NCBI GenBank assembly: GCA_964649095.1
Contig: CAZYPH010000055.1
Location: forward strand, 1-14,393
Source of the DNA: CAZYPH01 sp964649095
Lineage (GTDB): Bacteria; Bdellovibrionota; UBA1018; UBA923
DNA length: 14,393 bases
Direction: 5' to 3'
Positions 1-7,888 of the stretch are shown here, piece after piece. The stretch's first letter is position 1. Each line of letters begins with the position of its first letter. A program made the position numbers and the translations under genes. The notes below the pieces were generated by a model that was not told where the DNA came from, searched no databases, and saw only the letters and a list, made by a program, of their open reading frames with translations.

Positions 1-566
1 GTTCGCTAAAAGCCCTCGCAAAAGAGCTCAGAGTGCCTGTTATTGCGTTATCGCAGTTAAATCGGGGTGTAGAGAGCAGGCCAGACAAACGCCCTATGCT
101 GAGTGATTTGCGAGAATCTGGTGCAATTGAACAAGATGCCGACATTGTGGCCTTCGTCTACCGAGACGAAGTTTATAACAAAGAAAGCGAAGATCGAGGC
201 GTGGCCGAGATTATCTTAGCAAAACACCGCGCGGGCGGTGTTGGCACCGNNNNNNNNNNAAAGTGGATCGCAGAATGTACGGCCTTCGATAATTTAGCGC
301 CCGATTACCGTAACAACGACTTTCCAATGGGAGGCGGCGGTAACGTACAAGGCATTGGGGGTGGCGGCATGCCAGGCTTGGGCGGCGACTCAGGAAGTGC
401 GCCGTCAGGATTAATGGGATCGCCAGGCATCGGACTAGGGGCTGGACGCCCTATAGAGGCCCGCCCGGGGTATTCAGCCCAGCCCTATCCCAAGCCACTA
501 ACCAGTACTCGACACGAATCAGGTTCTTCGACTACCCAAGGTGGTGTTATTCTACCGGATTTTTAG
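1..566 (+). CDS. dnaB: Replicative DNA helicase DnaB, C-terminal part (5' end outside window)
   Basis: The reading frame is open from base 3 and starts SLKALAKELRVPVIALSQLNR, the hallmark RecA-fold helicase motif region of DnaB. It continues with SDLRESGAIEQDADIV, the FVYRDEVYN segment and AEIILAKHRAGG, all typical of the hexameric 5'-3' helicase that unwinds DNA ahead of the replisome. The Walker A part and the N-terminal primase-binding domain lie upstream of the window. Ten N at 250-259 hide about four residues, but the frame is kept and the visible first base (g) fits the usual GTVKL. After FDNLAPDY, where most DnaB proteins end within a few residues, there is a tail of about 85 residues rich in Gly, Pro and Ser, ending GGVILPDF. 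The last 20 bp overlap the convergent phasin-like gene. The family call is secure; the tail's role is unknown. Confidence 0.95.
   Translation, partial: SLKALAKELRVPVIALSQLNRGVESRPDKRPMLSDLRESGAIEQDADIVAFVYRDEVYNKESEDRGVAEIILAKHRAGGVGTXXXXKWIAECTAFDNLAPDYRNNDFPMGGGGNVQGIGGGGMPGLGGDSGSAPSGLMGSPGIGLGAGRPIEARPGYSAQPYPKPLTSTRHESGSSTTQGGVILPDF
250..259. other. Run of 10 N (masked bases or assembly gap) inside dnaB
   Basis: Ten undetermined bases. The dnaB frame is the same on both sides, and the hidden length fits the family spacing between GT and the KW..FDNLA segment. This looks like unresolved bases of about the true length, not an arbitrary scaffold gap. The sequence just before it can form a short hairpin (CGGTG-TTGG-CACCG). 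Confidence 0.95.
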
Positions 567-939
567 AGGCATTTTTTTTAGCCGTGCTGGCATTCGATTT
601 TGCGCTAGTCTGAGCCTGCTCTTGGTGGATTTCGCGACGAAGCTCTGTGGCTAATTCTTCAACTTTTTGTTCTAAATTTTCAACTTCAACACGAGTCGCC
701 AATCCCAAGGTCTTCAAGGCGGCTTTTAATTTGTCTTCAGCTACGGATTTCGCAAATTCGGCACTGGGCAAGTTTTTCGCTACCTGGCGAGCCTTCTCAA
801 GCCCCTCTTTTCCAAACGTTTCCAGTACTTTTATAGACTCTTTGGCGGTGTTTACTGTTTTATCAAGATCAAGGTTTTGTTTAAGCGTCTCGGTAGCGGC
901 TTTGATGCCGTCTTTTAAATTCGATAGATTTTTGTTCAT
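547..939 (-). CDS. Phasin-like small helical protein
   Basis: A 130-residue protein that is almost entirely charged amphipathic helix, with no Cys, signal peptide or membrane segment. Residues 1-75 contain a run of Lys/Glu/Ala-rich helices. The segment LGLATRVEVENLEQKVEELA (about 79-98) resembles the end of phasin/PhaF-PhaI type proteins, where LGLPTREEVEEL precedes a leucine-zipper coiled coil. The last 25 residues are a low-complexity Ala/Ser/Lys/Asn tail, a short echo of the basic PhaF tail. Phasins coat polyhydroxyalkanoate granules, but similar folds occur in species without granules, so the role here is open. The ATG at 937-939 has a GGAA-type ribosome site (AGGAA, 946-950 on the plus strand) about 6 nt upstream. 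The stop codon lies inside the end of dnaB. Confidence 0.7.
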   Translation of the reverse strand: MNKNLSNLKDGIKAATETLKQNLDLDKTVNTAKESIKVLETFGKEGLEKARQVAKNLPSAEFAKSVAEDKLKAALKTLGLATRVEVENLEQKVEELATELRREIHQEQAQTSAKSNASTAKKNASKNPVE

Positions 940-945
940 AGTGCA

Positions 946-963
946 TTCCTCACACTATGAGGA
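946..963 (-). promoter_or_regulatory. Inverted repeat covering the ribosome binding site of the phasin-like gene
   Basis: TCCTCA (947-952) and TGAGGA (958-963) form a perfect 6-bp inverted repeat with a 5-nt loop. On the minus strand its 3' arm is the AGGA of the ribosome binding site. Folded RNA would hide the Shine-Dalgarno sequence. A 6-bp stem can occur by chance, so a regulatory role is a guess. Confidence 0.3.
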
Positions 964-1003
964 CTACCAGATAGATTTGAGCCTGATCAGCACAAATTTT
1001 CCT

Positions 1004-1012
1004 TTTATATCA
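1004..1012 (-). promoter_or_regulatory. Extended -10 promoter for the phasin-like gene
   Basis: On the minus strand the sequence reads TGATATAAA, an extended -10 element (TGN-TATAAA). It lies about 65 nt upstream of the phasin-like start codon. No good -35 hexamer is visible, which is usual for extended -10 promoters. Transcription would start near 997. Confidence 0.4.
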
Positions 1013-1063
1013 ATGACTCAATGCATTAATAAAACAAACCCAGAAATGTAAATAATTATGGTT

Positions 1064-1069
1064 TATAAT
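1064..1069 (+). promoter_or_regulatory. Possible -10 box for the large lipoprotein operon
   Basis: A perfect TATAAT hexamer on the plus strand, but without a recognisable -35 box at 16-18 bp. It would give a leader of about 107 nt before the TTG start at 1183. The leader contains two mutually exclusive short stems, CGGC/GCCG (1070-1073 with 1081-1084) and GCACA/TGTGC (1076-1080 with 1091-1095). Weak evidence. Confidence 0.3.
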
Positions 1070-1170
1070 CGGCCTGCACAGCCGGTAAATTGTGCCTTCT
1101 CGAGCAGGAAATATTGCTTAGACTTTCTTCGATTGATGAATTGAGATGTAAATTAGATTTAGGGAAGAAT

Positions 1171-1175
1171 AGGGG
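1171..1175 (+). promoter_or_regulatory. Ribosome binding site fixing the TTG start of the large lipoprotein
   Basis: AGGGG lies 7 nt before the TTG at 1183. No ATG or GTG occurs in frame before the signal peptide, and an in-frame stop (TGA) sits at 1177-1179. TTG at 1183 is therefore the only reasonable start. Confidence 0.7.
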
Positions 1176-1182
1176 TTGAGCT

Positions 1183-4100
1183 TTGGTATTAAAGAAACTG
1201 AGCAATCACATCATTACGAAGCAGTCCAAGATAGGCTTGTACCTATCAATCGGCCTTGTTTGTTTAACGGGTTGTTCTTCTTCAATTTTTAAAGAAGAAG
1301 ACAAAGCTCAACCCAAAATGTCGGCCATTGCCGGCACGGGTGAATTTAATGAAGATTGTCTTAATCTCAATCTTGGTCGCGCTGATTTAGACGTAGGTTC
1401 AGCGAGAACCTTAGTAAATTGCCTCAACGCCAATGGGTCGATCCAAGAGTACGCGATATTATTCAATCGATTATCCGATACACAACTGCAAAGTTTACTC
1501 ACTCTTGTAAACCGCCACGTCATGTTACGACCGGATCGCCTGCGCCTGATTGATCAGAGTATGAAGCAGGCGGATGAACGGCAAATTATTGACCGAACGT
1601 TTTCCACGCTAGCCCCCCTTTTAGATCAGCCTCGAGCCATTATGGCGGCTATTCGAATCTTACAACAAGGGGCTTATGTTGGGCAGCCAGGCATCGTACA
1701 GCAGTTGAGTACACGGCTATTTAGTTCGAGTGAACGCGGTACGTTTGACACCTCTATTTTAAAATCGATTCGGATGCTGGCCACCGAGCTGTCAAACCAA
1801 GCCTCGAGCTCAGCGCAAGCGACCACGCATACGCGCAATAACTCGGCGCGAATACTAGAATCGATTTCTGCCGTCGCAAAATCGAATGCCTTTGTAGAAA
1901 TAAGCAAAAGCTATTTCGGTGCCAGCAAACTAGCACCAGGCATTACGCGTGATTTGCTTGTGCGGAATTTACACGAACATATTAAGTCCAAAATCGAAGA
2001 ACCCAACCAAGTTTATCTAAAGACATTAGCGTGGGGCTTAGTAGACGGTAGTCTATTTACAGCGTTAGATCGGATGAATCATGGGCAGTGCGATGGCGGA
2101 CGCAATGCGGACTGTCAACCAAACCACGATAATCCAACACTACGCACTCTTAACCAACACCAACAAATAGCAGCGATAGAACACTTAATGCGGCTTCTCG
2201 TGTCTAATCAGAGCGGTCGCATGGAACTTCTGAGACCCTTAACACGTCTATTTTTTTCCATGAACCGCGCCATTCCATGTCTGGCGAATTCGCATGAAAT
2301 TCCAAATGCGACACTTTTTGTGATGGATGAGCTTACTAAACAAATTCCATTGCAGTTACCTAGCTGGATTCAAAGAACGAATACATTGCAAATTCTCCTA
2401 TCAAACAGTTTGTGTAGTTTTCCGACATACACTGAAGACGGTACGACCTATTCGTTTAATCAAATGTTAGAAGTGCTGCGCACTTTGGCCGAACACATAA
2501 GCCCTGAAACTAATAGTGCTGGCCGACCATTAATTACAACAGCACATGTCATTGACGCACTAATGACAGCCGAACAGATCGCACCGACTAACGACGCCTT
2601 GGATGACCTAACCCCAATACGCAACGGACAATACCGCACGAACGAACGCTACAGAAAATTATTAGTAAATTGGTTAGGTGATACAGGCACCCATTCTGCC
2701 TTTAATAAAACTACAGATTTTATCGATGACCTTCTGCGTCGAGGTGTGTTTGGAAATATACTATATTTACTATCTCTTCCGGAAGCGACTCGCGATAGCT
2801 ATCGCCCAGCCATTGCACGAGATGAATTGCAACGACTAGTACACGTACTTTTGAAGAAACGCACAGAACTAGCCAGCTCGATTTCTGACATCCCTGGTTC
2901 ACAGCCCCAGATGTGGCGCAACATCTATGATGTGTTTTCAGTCGCACTACTTAAAATCGACGTCCGCAATATTTTAGATTTGGCGGCAGGGCTTGAAAGC
3001 TACACCAATATCAACCAACCAATTATTGGGCCACTAGCAGAGAACTTGAGAGAGTCGATTCTTCTGAATGACAAAAACCCAATTCTAGAAATTCTAATCG
3101 ATGTGGCATTGCACTCGGAGTCTGATGACAACAAAGCCTTTTTTGACACGTTATTCGAAGTATCGGAATGGAGCGAGTTTGAACAAGCGCTGCGCCTTAC
3201 GGGTCGATTGGAGGCAAATGGAAATCTTAAGAGCCTAATAAACGGTGTTTTAATGATTTTTCAGGGCACCATCAATTCGGTACCAGATAGTGCTCGCCCC
3301 GTGGTCGTGCCTCCGTCTGCTAATATACCGCTAGCACATAATCATGCGTGGTCGCAGCGTCCGCAGTGGCAACCGAGTCCGACACCGATTCCGATCGGAG
3401 GCTACGGCGCGTGTAGAGCTATTGACGTAGACATTCCATTTGGACAACCATTTCCAGCCAATAACTCATCGCAACTACGTAATCGTTGGAATACGAACTT
3501 ATTAAATTTGGCGAGCTGTTTTGACAACACGCAGCCACATCGCGAGTTTGGAAGCGTCATTCGCTATGCAGTCTCAACTGAAGTAGTGCCTAATAAAAGT
3601 TTTGCGGGTTTTATGGTCGACCTCCTCGCCCGCGTAAGCCCAACCAATGCCAATGAAGCGCGCCCAATACTCAATGAATTAGGCATTATTGTGCGTGATA
3701 ATTTAGACGACATCAAATTAATGGGCCGCTTCTTTGGTTTTCTTCTGGAGCAAAAATACTGTGAAAGTTGGAACATGGCTTCTGCTAGCCCGCAGAATTG
3801 TCAGGCGCCGAGAATGGCATTTTTACAAGCTTTAGGGCGCGTTAATATCAAACTATTACCACATGCGGCTGCGCTGCAAAGAATGCGCGCACCACTCCAA
3901 CAAATTGCACAAGACGTCTACTTACCCCCGAGTGCTATTTGGGCCTATGACCAATACCAAACACAAAAACACAACACACGTTTTGTGCCGACAACACCAG
4001 TTCCACTAACTGCAAGCCCACTGATGAGTTGGGGACAAACGAACAATCTGCGTGCACAGTTTGATCAGGTAACTCGTGATAACGAACGCGTAGACCCACA

Positions 4101-5973
4101 AAGTATTTATCAACAGCGTGTCGATCTTTTCCGACAAGAACCAGTCAATCATATCCAGGTGCGATACTTAGATCATCAGAACATCCAACGCGTAGGTTTT
4201 GGCTCTGCAGAGCGTTTGAAGACGCATTTAAAGCCATTATTAGACGAACTGACTGACGGCAATCGACTGGACTGGTTTCTACAGTATCTAACCTATTTTG
4301 ACTCTAACCCTTACTCCCCAGAGTTTTGGCAAGATTGGTTTCATCGTGCAGCAAACAATGTACGAGCAATTCCATTTTACTATCCTGGTCAATGGCCCGG
4401 CCATGGGCGACCTGTTACACGTTTTGTGAGTCAGTTAGATTTACTGGAACTAGTCGTTACCGAATCCGACTTTAGTTTACGTTCTGTAGACCAATCGTTT
4501 GGATTTCTATTTGGAGACGTAAACGACAACTTCGCACTAAAATACCTTTCGCAACTGGGACAATCTGGCCAAAATATGCGCCCCGTCATTGAATCGATGC
4601 GCCGAGAACTTGAATACTTTAGCTCATTAGAAGCCACACCGATAATTGGTGCGACGATTAAACCTGAAGTAAAACGCCGTCTCTTTAACCTACGAACGGT
4701 CTTTACAATATTGCAAGAATTCAACGTTGAGCGCGTTTGGCGAAACAGTGATGGTTCTACGGTGACAGTTAATGACTTAGGGGTCTTGAGAGATTTATTT
4801 AAAGTGGTGCTCAATGCCACGCCAGAACACGGCCGCAACAACTACTACCGCGATCGCAACTCATTGGCCGTAGTTGCTGAGCTGGTAAAATCAGGTATCT
4901 TGCGCAGCGCTTCTGTCAATTTGATTTCCATTGATGCGACCACTGGGCGGCCAGCATTTCATAATATTTTACCGCTACTACGCAGCATAATTGAAGGTTC
5001 TGTAATACGTCGGGCAGACGGCGAACGACGCATCAACTCTGACGTTTATGCTATTACGGATTACCTATTGCGAGGTGACTGTGATCGCTCGTTACCAAAA
5101 TTTAGTAGTGGGTGCGTTAGACCACGCAGCCAATGGGGCACTTACACTTTCAATGAACGCTACCGCACTATTGGGAATATTATTGATCTTATATATATAT
5201 GGAGCCGTGAGGGACGCACTAATGGTCCATTTCAAACATTAAGTTATCAGTATATAAAACGAACCGCTTACGAACTGATGGGCTTATTAGATGATTTTAG
5301 CTATGTAGACGAAGGTGACTCGGAAAAATTCCCTTTCTATGCGGCACGACTAATGGCTAGTTTAAAGCCCCTACTCGCTAGCCATGCGGGCACTAAATTA
5401 ATCCGAGACCAACTAGATTTAACCTATGATGCCTTTGATAGCCCTACGATTACACACTTTGTGCAACGCCTTCGAAAAAGCAATGATCCGGCTCAGCGTC
5501 AGCACATACTAAATTTAAGACGCGGCTTTCATACCGTTCTTGATAGTTTGTGGCGCGACCACAATCGCATTGCTCAAGACGCAGTCAATATCGGGAGTGA
5601 GATTGTGGGCGATGCGCGATCGGGCAGTTTAGTCTACGCCACGTATAAACAACTCAATCAAGATCCCATGTTCGTAGCTTTTAAAAACGGATCGTTTGAC
5701 GCCACGTTAGACAAAATGAAAGCCTGGGGACAGCGCTCGGATACAGCGCTCCGCCCGCGCATTCATAAAACCGCAGGGGATATTATTAAACAGGGTGAAC
5801 TTGATGCATTGATACTGTTTCTGGGACGAGAGTCTCAGAATGACCACTTTTACAATCAAATCAAATTTTTGGCCCACTCTAACGGGCAGTGGAACCCGCA
5901 CATTGAAAAACTAAATGAATTTATGGATACGCTTATTCGGGCTCTAGCATTGCCTAGACAGCGAGCACATTGA
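1183..5973 (+). CDS. Very large outer-membrane-type lipoprotein of unknown family (1596 aa)
   Basis: The start is TTG at 1183, supported by AGGGG 7 nt upstream. Residues 1-30 form a lipoprotein signal peptide with a Lys-rich n-region and hydrophobic core. The lipobox is LTGC, with Cys31 the lipidated residue. Ser at +2 would send it to the outer membrane by the E. coli Lol rule. The mature chain of about 1565 residues reads as mostly helical and without further membrane segments. It is broken by Pro/Trp-rich linkers near 698-755, 913-950 and 1066-1083, suggesting three or four domains. Cysteines often come as close pairs (C303/C311, C860/C873, C1300/C1311), as expected for disulfides in the periplasm or at the surface. 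A loose motif of the NERYR type recurs near 487 and 1331. I recognise no known domain. The small lipoprotein gene follows 62 bp downstream and shares its terminator. Confidence 0.85.
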   Translation: MVLKKLSNHIITKQSKIGLYLSIGLVCLTGCSSSIFKEEDKAQPKMSAIAGTGEFNEDCLNLNLGRADLDVGSARTLVNCLNANGSIQEYAILFNRLSDTQLQSLLTLVNRHVMLRPDRLRLIDQSMKQADERQIIDRTFSTLAPLLDQPRAIMAAIRILQQGAYVGQPGIVQQLSTRLFSSSERGTFDTSILKSIRMLATELSNQASSSAQATTHTRNNSARILESISAVAKSNAFVEISKSYFGASKLAPGITRDLLVRNLHEHIKSKIEEPNQVYLKTLAWGLVDGSLFTALDRMNHGQCDGGRNADCQPNHDNPTLRTLNQHQQIAAIEHLMRLLVSNQSGRMELLRPLTRLFFSMNRAIPCLANSHEIPNATLFVMDELTKQIPLQLPSWIQRTNTLQILLSNSLCSFPTYTEDGTTYSFNQMLEVLRTLAEHISPETNSAGRPLITTAHVIDALMTAEQIAPTNDALDDLTPIRNGQYRTNERYRKLLVNWLGDTGTHSAFNKTTDFIDDLLRRGVFGNILYLLSLPEATRDSYRPAIARDELQRLVHVLLKKRTELASSISDIPGSQPQMWRNIYDVFSVALLKIDVRNILDLAAGLESYTNINQPIIGPLAENLRESILLNDKNPILEILIDVALHSESDDNKAFFDTLFEVSEWSEFEQALRLTGRLEANGNLKSLINGVLMIFQGTINSVPDSARPVVVPPSANIPLAHNHAWSQRPQWQPSPTPIPIGGYGACRAIDVDIPFGQPFPANNSSQLRNRWNTNLLNLASCFDNTQPHREFGSVIRYAVSTEVVPNKSFAGFMVDLLARVSPTNANEARPILNELGIIVRDNLDDIKLMGRFFGFLLEQKYCESWNMASASPQNCQAPRMAFLQALGRVNIKLLPHAAALQRMRAPLQQIAQDVYLPPSAIWAYDQYQTQKHNTRFVPTTPVPLTASPLMSWGQTNNLRAQFDQVTRDNERVDPQSIYQQRVDLFRQEPVNHIQVRYLDHQNIQRVGFGSAERLKTHLKPLLDELTDGNRLDWFLQYLTYFDSNPYSPEFWQDWFHRAANNVRAIPFYYPGQWPGHGRPVTRFVSQLDLLELVVTESDFSLRSVDQSFGFLFGDVNDNFALKYLSQLGQSGQNMRPVIESMRRELEYFSSLEATPIIGATIKPEVKRRLFNLRTVFTILQEFNVERVWRNSDGSTVTVNDLGVLRDLFKVVLNATPEHGRNNYYRDRNSLAVVAELVKSGILRSASVNLISIDATTGRPAFHNILPLLRSIIEGSVIRRADGERRINSDVYAITDYLLRGDCDRSLPKFSSGCVRPRSQWGTYTFNERYRTIGNIIDLIYIWSREGRTNGPFQTLSYQYIKRTAYELMGLLDDFSYVDEGDSEKFPFYAARLMASLKPLLASHAGTKLIRDQLDLTYDAFDSPTITHFVQRLRKSNDPAQRQHILNLRRGFHTVLDSLWRDHNRIAQDAVNIGSEIVGDARSGSLVYATYKQLNQDPMFVAFKNGSFDATLDKMKAWGQRSDTALRPRIHKTAGDIIKQGELDALILFLGRESQNDHFYNQIKFLAHSNGQWNPHIEKLNEFMDTLIRALALPRQRAH

Positions 5974-6035
5974 CTTTAAAACCAGCAATGTTATCTAATT
6001 GGGCGACCGTATTAACCACATAAAGGACACATAAA

Positions 6036-6320
6036 ATGACAAAATCAATCTTAAACAAATTTATTCTTGTATTGAGTATCAGCGTTCTTGCTTCAGCCTG
6101 TGCACATAAAAAATCGACTGACGAATCATCAACAGCGGCCGCTACAGAGTCTGCCGTGCTGGATACTTCAGCAAACACAGAAGGCACAGCATCATGCAGC
6201 GCTGAAACTACCTGCCCACACACTAAAGAAACTTGTGGCTGCAGTGAGATGACTAAAAAGAAAAAACATTTACCGAAGTCTTATCGTATTAGAAAAGACG
6301 GCAATCCAAAACGCCGTTAA
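6036..6320 (+). CDS. Small Cys-rich lipoprotein
   Basis: A 94-residue protein with a clear signal peptide (Lys3, Lys8, hydrophobic core 9-19) and the lipobox-like end VLASAC, so Cys22 is probably lipidated. The -3 residue is Ala rather than Leu, so the box is not ideal. A Ser/Thr/Ala-rich linker (27-53) follows. Then comes a cluster of C54, C60, H62, C67 and C69, which could bind a metal or form disulfides. The last 21 residues are a strongly basic tail (KKKKH and RIRKDGNPKRR). AAAGGA lies 8 nt before the ATG. It sits 62 bp after the large lipoprotein gene on the same strand and directly before a terminator, so the two probably form one transcription unit. No family recognised. Confidence 0.75.
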   Translation: MTKSILNKFILVLSISVLASACAHKKSTDESSTAAATESAVLDTSANTEGTASCSAETTCPHTKETCGCSEMTKKKKHLPKSYRIRKDGNPKRR

Positions 6321-6352
6321 TTTGTTCGAAAAAAAGCCTAGATAACATCAGC

Positions 6353-6411
6353 ACCCCCGAAAGCTAGAGATTGTTTCAGAACAATCGATAGAGTTCGGGG
6401 GTTTTGTTTTT
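6353..6411 (+). terminator. Rho-independent terminator after the lipoprotein genes
   Basis: ACCCCCGAA (6353-6361) pairs with TTCGGGGGT (6394-6402). Inside, CTA/TAG and GATTGTT/AACAATC (6369-6375 with 6380-6386) pair on, with tandem G-A mismatches between them and a TCAG loop. The T-rich tract TTTTGTTTTT runs to 6411. It ends exactly at the stop codon of the convergent binding-protein gene and may also slow transcription from that side. On the minus strand, however, the nearest T tract is about 17 nt away from the stem. Confidence 0.9.
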
Positions 6412-7812
6412 CTAGAGATAGAAGAAGTTTAAGGGATTAACAAAAATGTCTTTTATCGTAGTTTGCACGAACAAAATCGAATCGCGGAAGTATAGCGGCA
6501 CTGCCGCGCAATCTTGTTCAAGTAAGATCTGATTCGCTAAATCAAAATCATTTCGCTCAACCGCCCGATCATAACTATCTGAGCGATAGTGCCCCCAATT
6601 GGCGGTATTGTTCGATACAAACTCCATAAAAAATGGCTTCGGAGAGTTGAACTGGGCCGTCGTGCCACTCAGGAAAATAGCTGGTGGTTGCGTGGCTAGC
6701 TTACTCCAATATTGTTTCGGCTCAATGCGGTCTAAGTTCACGTTAAGCTTTAACTGTTCTTTTAAAACAGCCTGCAACCACTCCATTAAAATATCGTGCG
6801 TGTTTTTAGCATAATAAGATATAGTGATTTCTTTATTTAATGCCTTTTGACTATTAGTGCGATTACCAGAATTTGCATGATGCCCTTTTAAGGCGCCAAA
6901 AGCAGGATGTAAAAATCCCTTTGCCGCGGTGACCTCATCGTTAAATATTTTAGGCAGATTGTGAATCTTCTGTTGGATGGCGTTTTTGATGGCACAACGT
7001 TCTTGCCGATCAAAACCTGTTCTGTGTGCAAACTGTAGATGAAAGTTAACGAGTGTTTTAAATCGCCGGTACTCGGGCTGCTCTTTACGCCTTGTACGTT
7101 CTAGAACAGGCGGGTCGCGTAAGATATCAATCTTTCCATCATCAAATAGACGCATGGCCGTGGCATCGTCTGCGATAAATAGAAACTCAACCTCTTCATA
7201 ACGAGATTTTTTGTAATGATTGAGGTTACGCCTCAGACTTATGCTTGTATTCGGTTGATATTTTTCAACTATATAGGGACCACTATATATTTTGTCGGTG
7301 CCCTTTGGCGTCGGAAAAAAAACCCAGTGCGCTAAGAGCACAGGAAAATAAATATCGGCCTCACGTAGAGTGATAGTTAATTGATGGCAATTAGGGGCCT
7401 CTGTTCGAATAATATTTCTATAAAAATGAAGAAACAGCGAAGGCTCGTGCTGCGTATGAATGCGATCGATTGATCTCTTAAAGTCTGCGGCACACAAGGC
7501 ACTGCCGTCCGACCAACGGGCGTCTTTACGTAGCCTAAATGTAATTGATTTTTTGTGTGCATCCCATTTCCAAGCCAATGCCAGACCAGGCTCTGCCTGG
7601 CCTTTCGTGCCTACCTTGGTAAGCCCCTCATGCAATTGATATAGAATGTGGGGAGAAACTTCTTCGTGCAGATAATCCAAACTACCTAAATCTTCGGACA
7701 AACGAACTACAAGCTTTTTTGGGGGCGTCGCCCATGAGGTGAGACACAAAAAAACACCCAACACTCCAACAAAACCTAAATACGTGCGGGCACTCAAACC
7801 CTTAATTAGCAT
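6412..7812 (-). CDS. Periplasmic substrate-binding protein, family 5 (oligopeptide/dipeptide ABC type)
   Basis: A 466-residue member of the OppA/DppA-like binding proteins, which capture peptides, nickel or similar ligands for an ABC importer. Residues 1-28 form a Sec signal peptide, with likely cleavage after SWA. The mature protein shows the family signatures in order: YQLHEGLTKV, then ITFRLRKDARWSDG followed by an ADFKRSIDRI helix, then the SGPYIVEKYQPN segment. The end VPLYFRDSILFVQ also fits. It is somewhat shorter than the 500-540 residues common in the family. No permease or ATPase gene is adjacent, so it is an orphan component or serves a transporter encoded elsewhere. The ATG at 7810-7812 has no strong Shine-Dalgarno sequence. 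It is transcribed away from lexA. Confidence 0.88.
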   Translation of the reverse strand: MLIKGLSARTYLGFVGVLGVFLCLTSWATPPKKLVVRLSEDLGSLDYLHEEVSPHILYQLHEGLTKVGTKGQAEPGLALAWKWDAHKKSITFRLRKDARWSDGSALCAADFKRSIDRIHTQHEPSLFLHFYRNIIRTEAPNCHQLTITLREADIYFPVLLAHWVFFPTPKGTDKIYSGPYIVEKYQPNTSISLRRNLNHYKKSRYEEVEFLFIADDATAMRLFDDGKIDILRDPPVLERTRRKEQPEYRRFKTLVNFHLQFAHRTGFDRQERCAIKNAIQQKIHNLPKIFNDEVTAAKGFLHPAFGALKGHHANSGNRTNSQKALNKEITISYYAKNTHDILMEWLQAVLKEQLKLNVNLDRIEPKQYWSKLATQPPAIFLSGTTAQFNSPKPFFMEFVSNNTANWGHYRSDSYDRAVERNDFDLANQILLEQDCAAVPLYFRDSILFVQTTIKDIFVNPLNFFYL

Positions 7813-7856
7813 AGATACCGCAATACCACGTGACCGTTAGGACAGGCAAAAACGTT

Positions 7857-7885
7857 AGATTTTTCTAAAAATAATAAAAAAATCT
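7857..7885. promoter_or_regulatory. A/T-rich inverted repeat upstream of the lexA promoter (possible UP element)
   Basis: AGATTTTT (7857-7864) and AAAAATCT (7878-7885) are an exact inverted repeat with a 13-bp A/T-only or nearly A/T-only spacer, ending 4 bp before the lexA -35 box. Position and A/T tracts fit an UP element that contacts the RNA polymerase alpha subunits. It could also be an operator shared with the divergent binding-protein gene. Confidence 0.4.
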
Positions 7886-7888
7886 TTT

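Noticed and set aside
250..259. Frameshift in dnaB at the N run
   Set aside because: The frame is the same on both sides and the hidden length fits the DnaB family, so the gene looks intact.
647..1051. 134-codon plus-strand open frame
   Set aside because: It lies antisense to the phasin-like gene, runs into the promoter region and has no family-like features; a shadow frame.
4431..4841. 136-codon minus-strand open frame inside the large lipoprotein gene
   Set aside because: Antisense shadow; its sequence is biased to Ser/Arg/Thr as expected from the opposite strand, and it has no ribosome site.
7813..7888. Promoter for the binding-protein gene
   Set aside because: I looked on the minus strand for -10/-35 pairs with 16-18 bp spacing and found none good enough to list.
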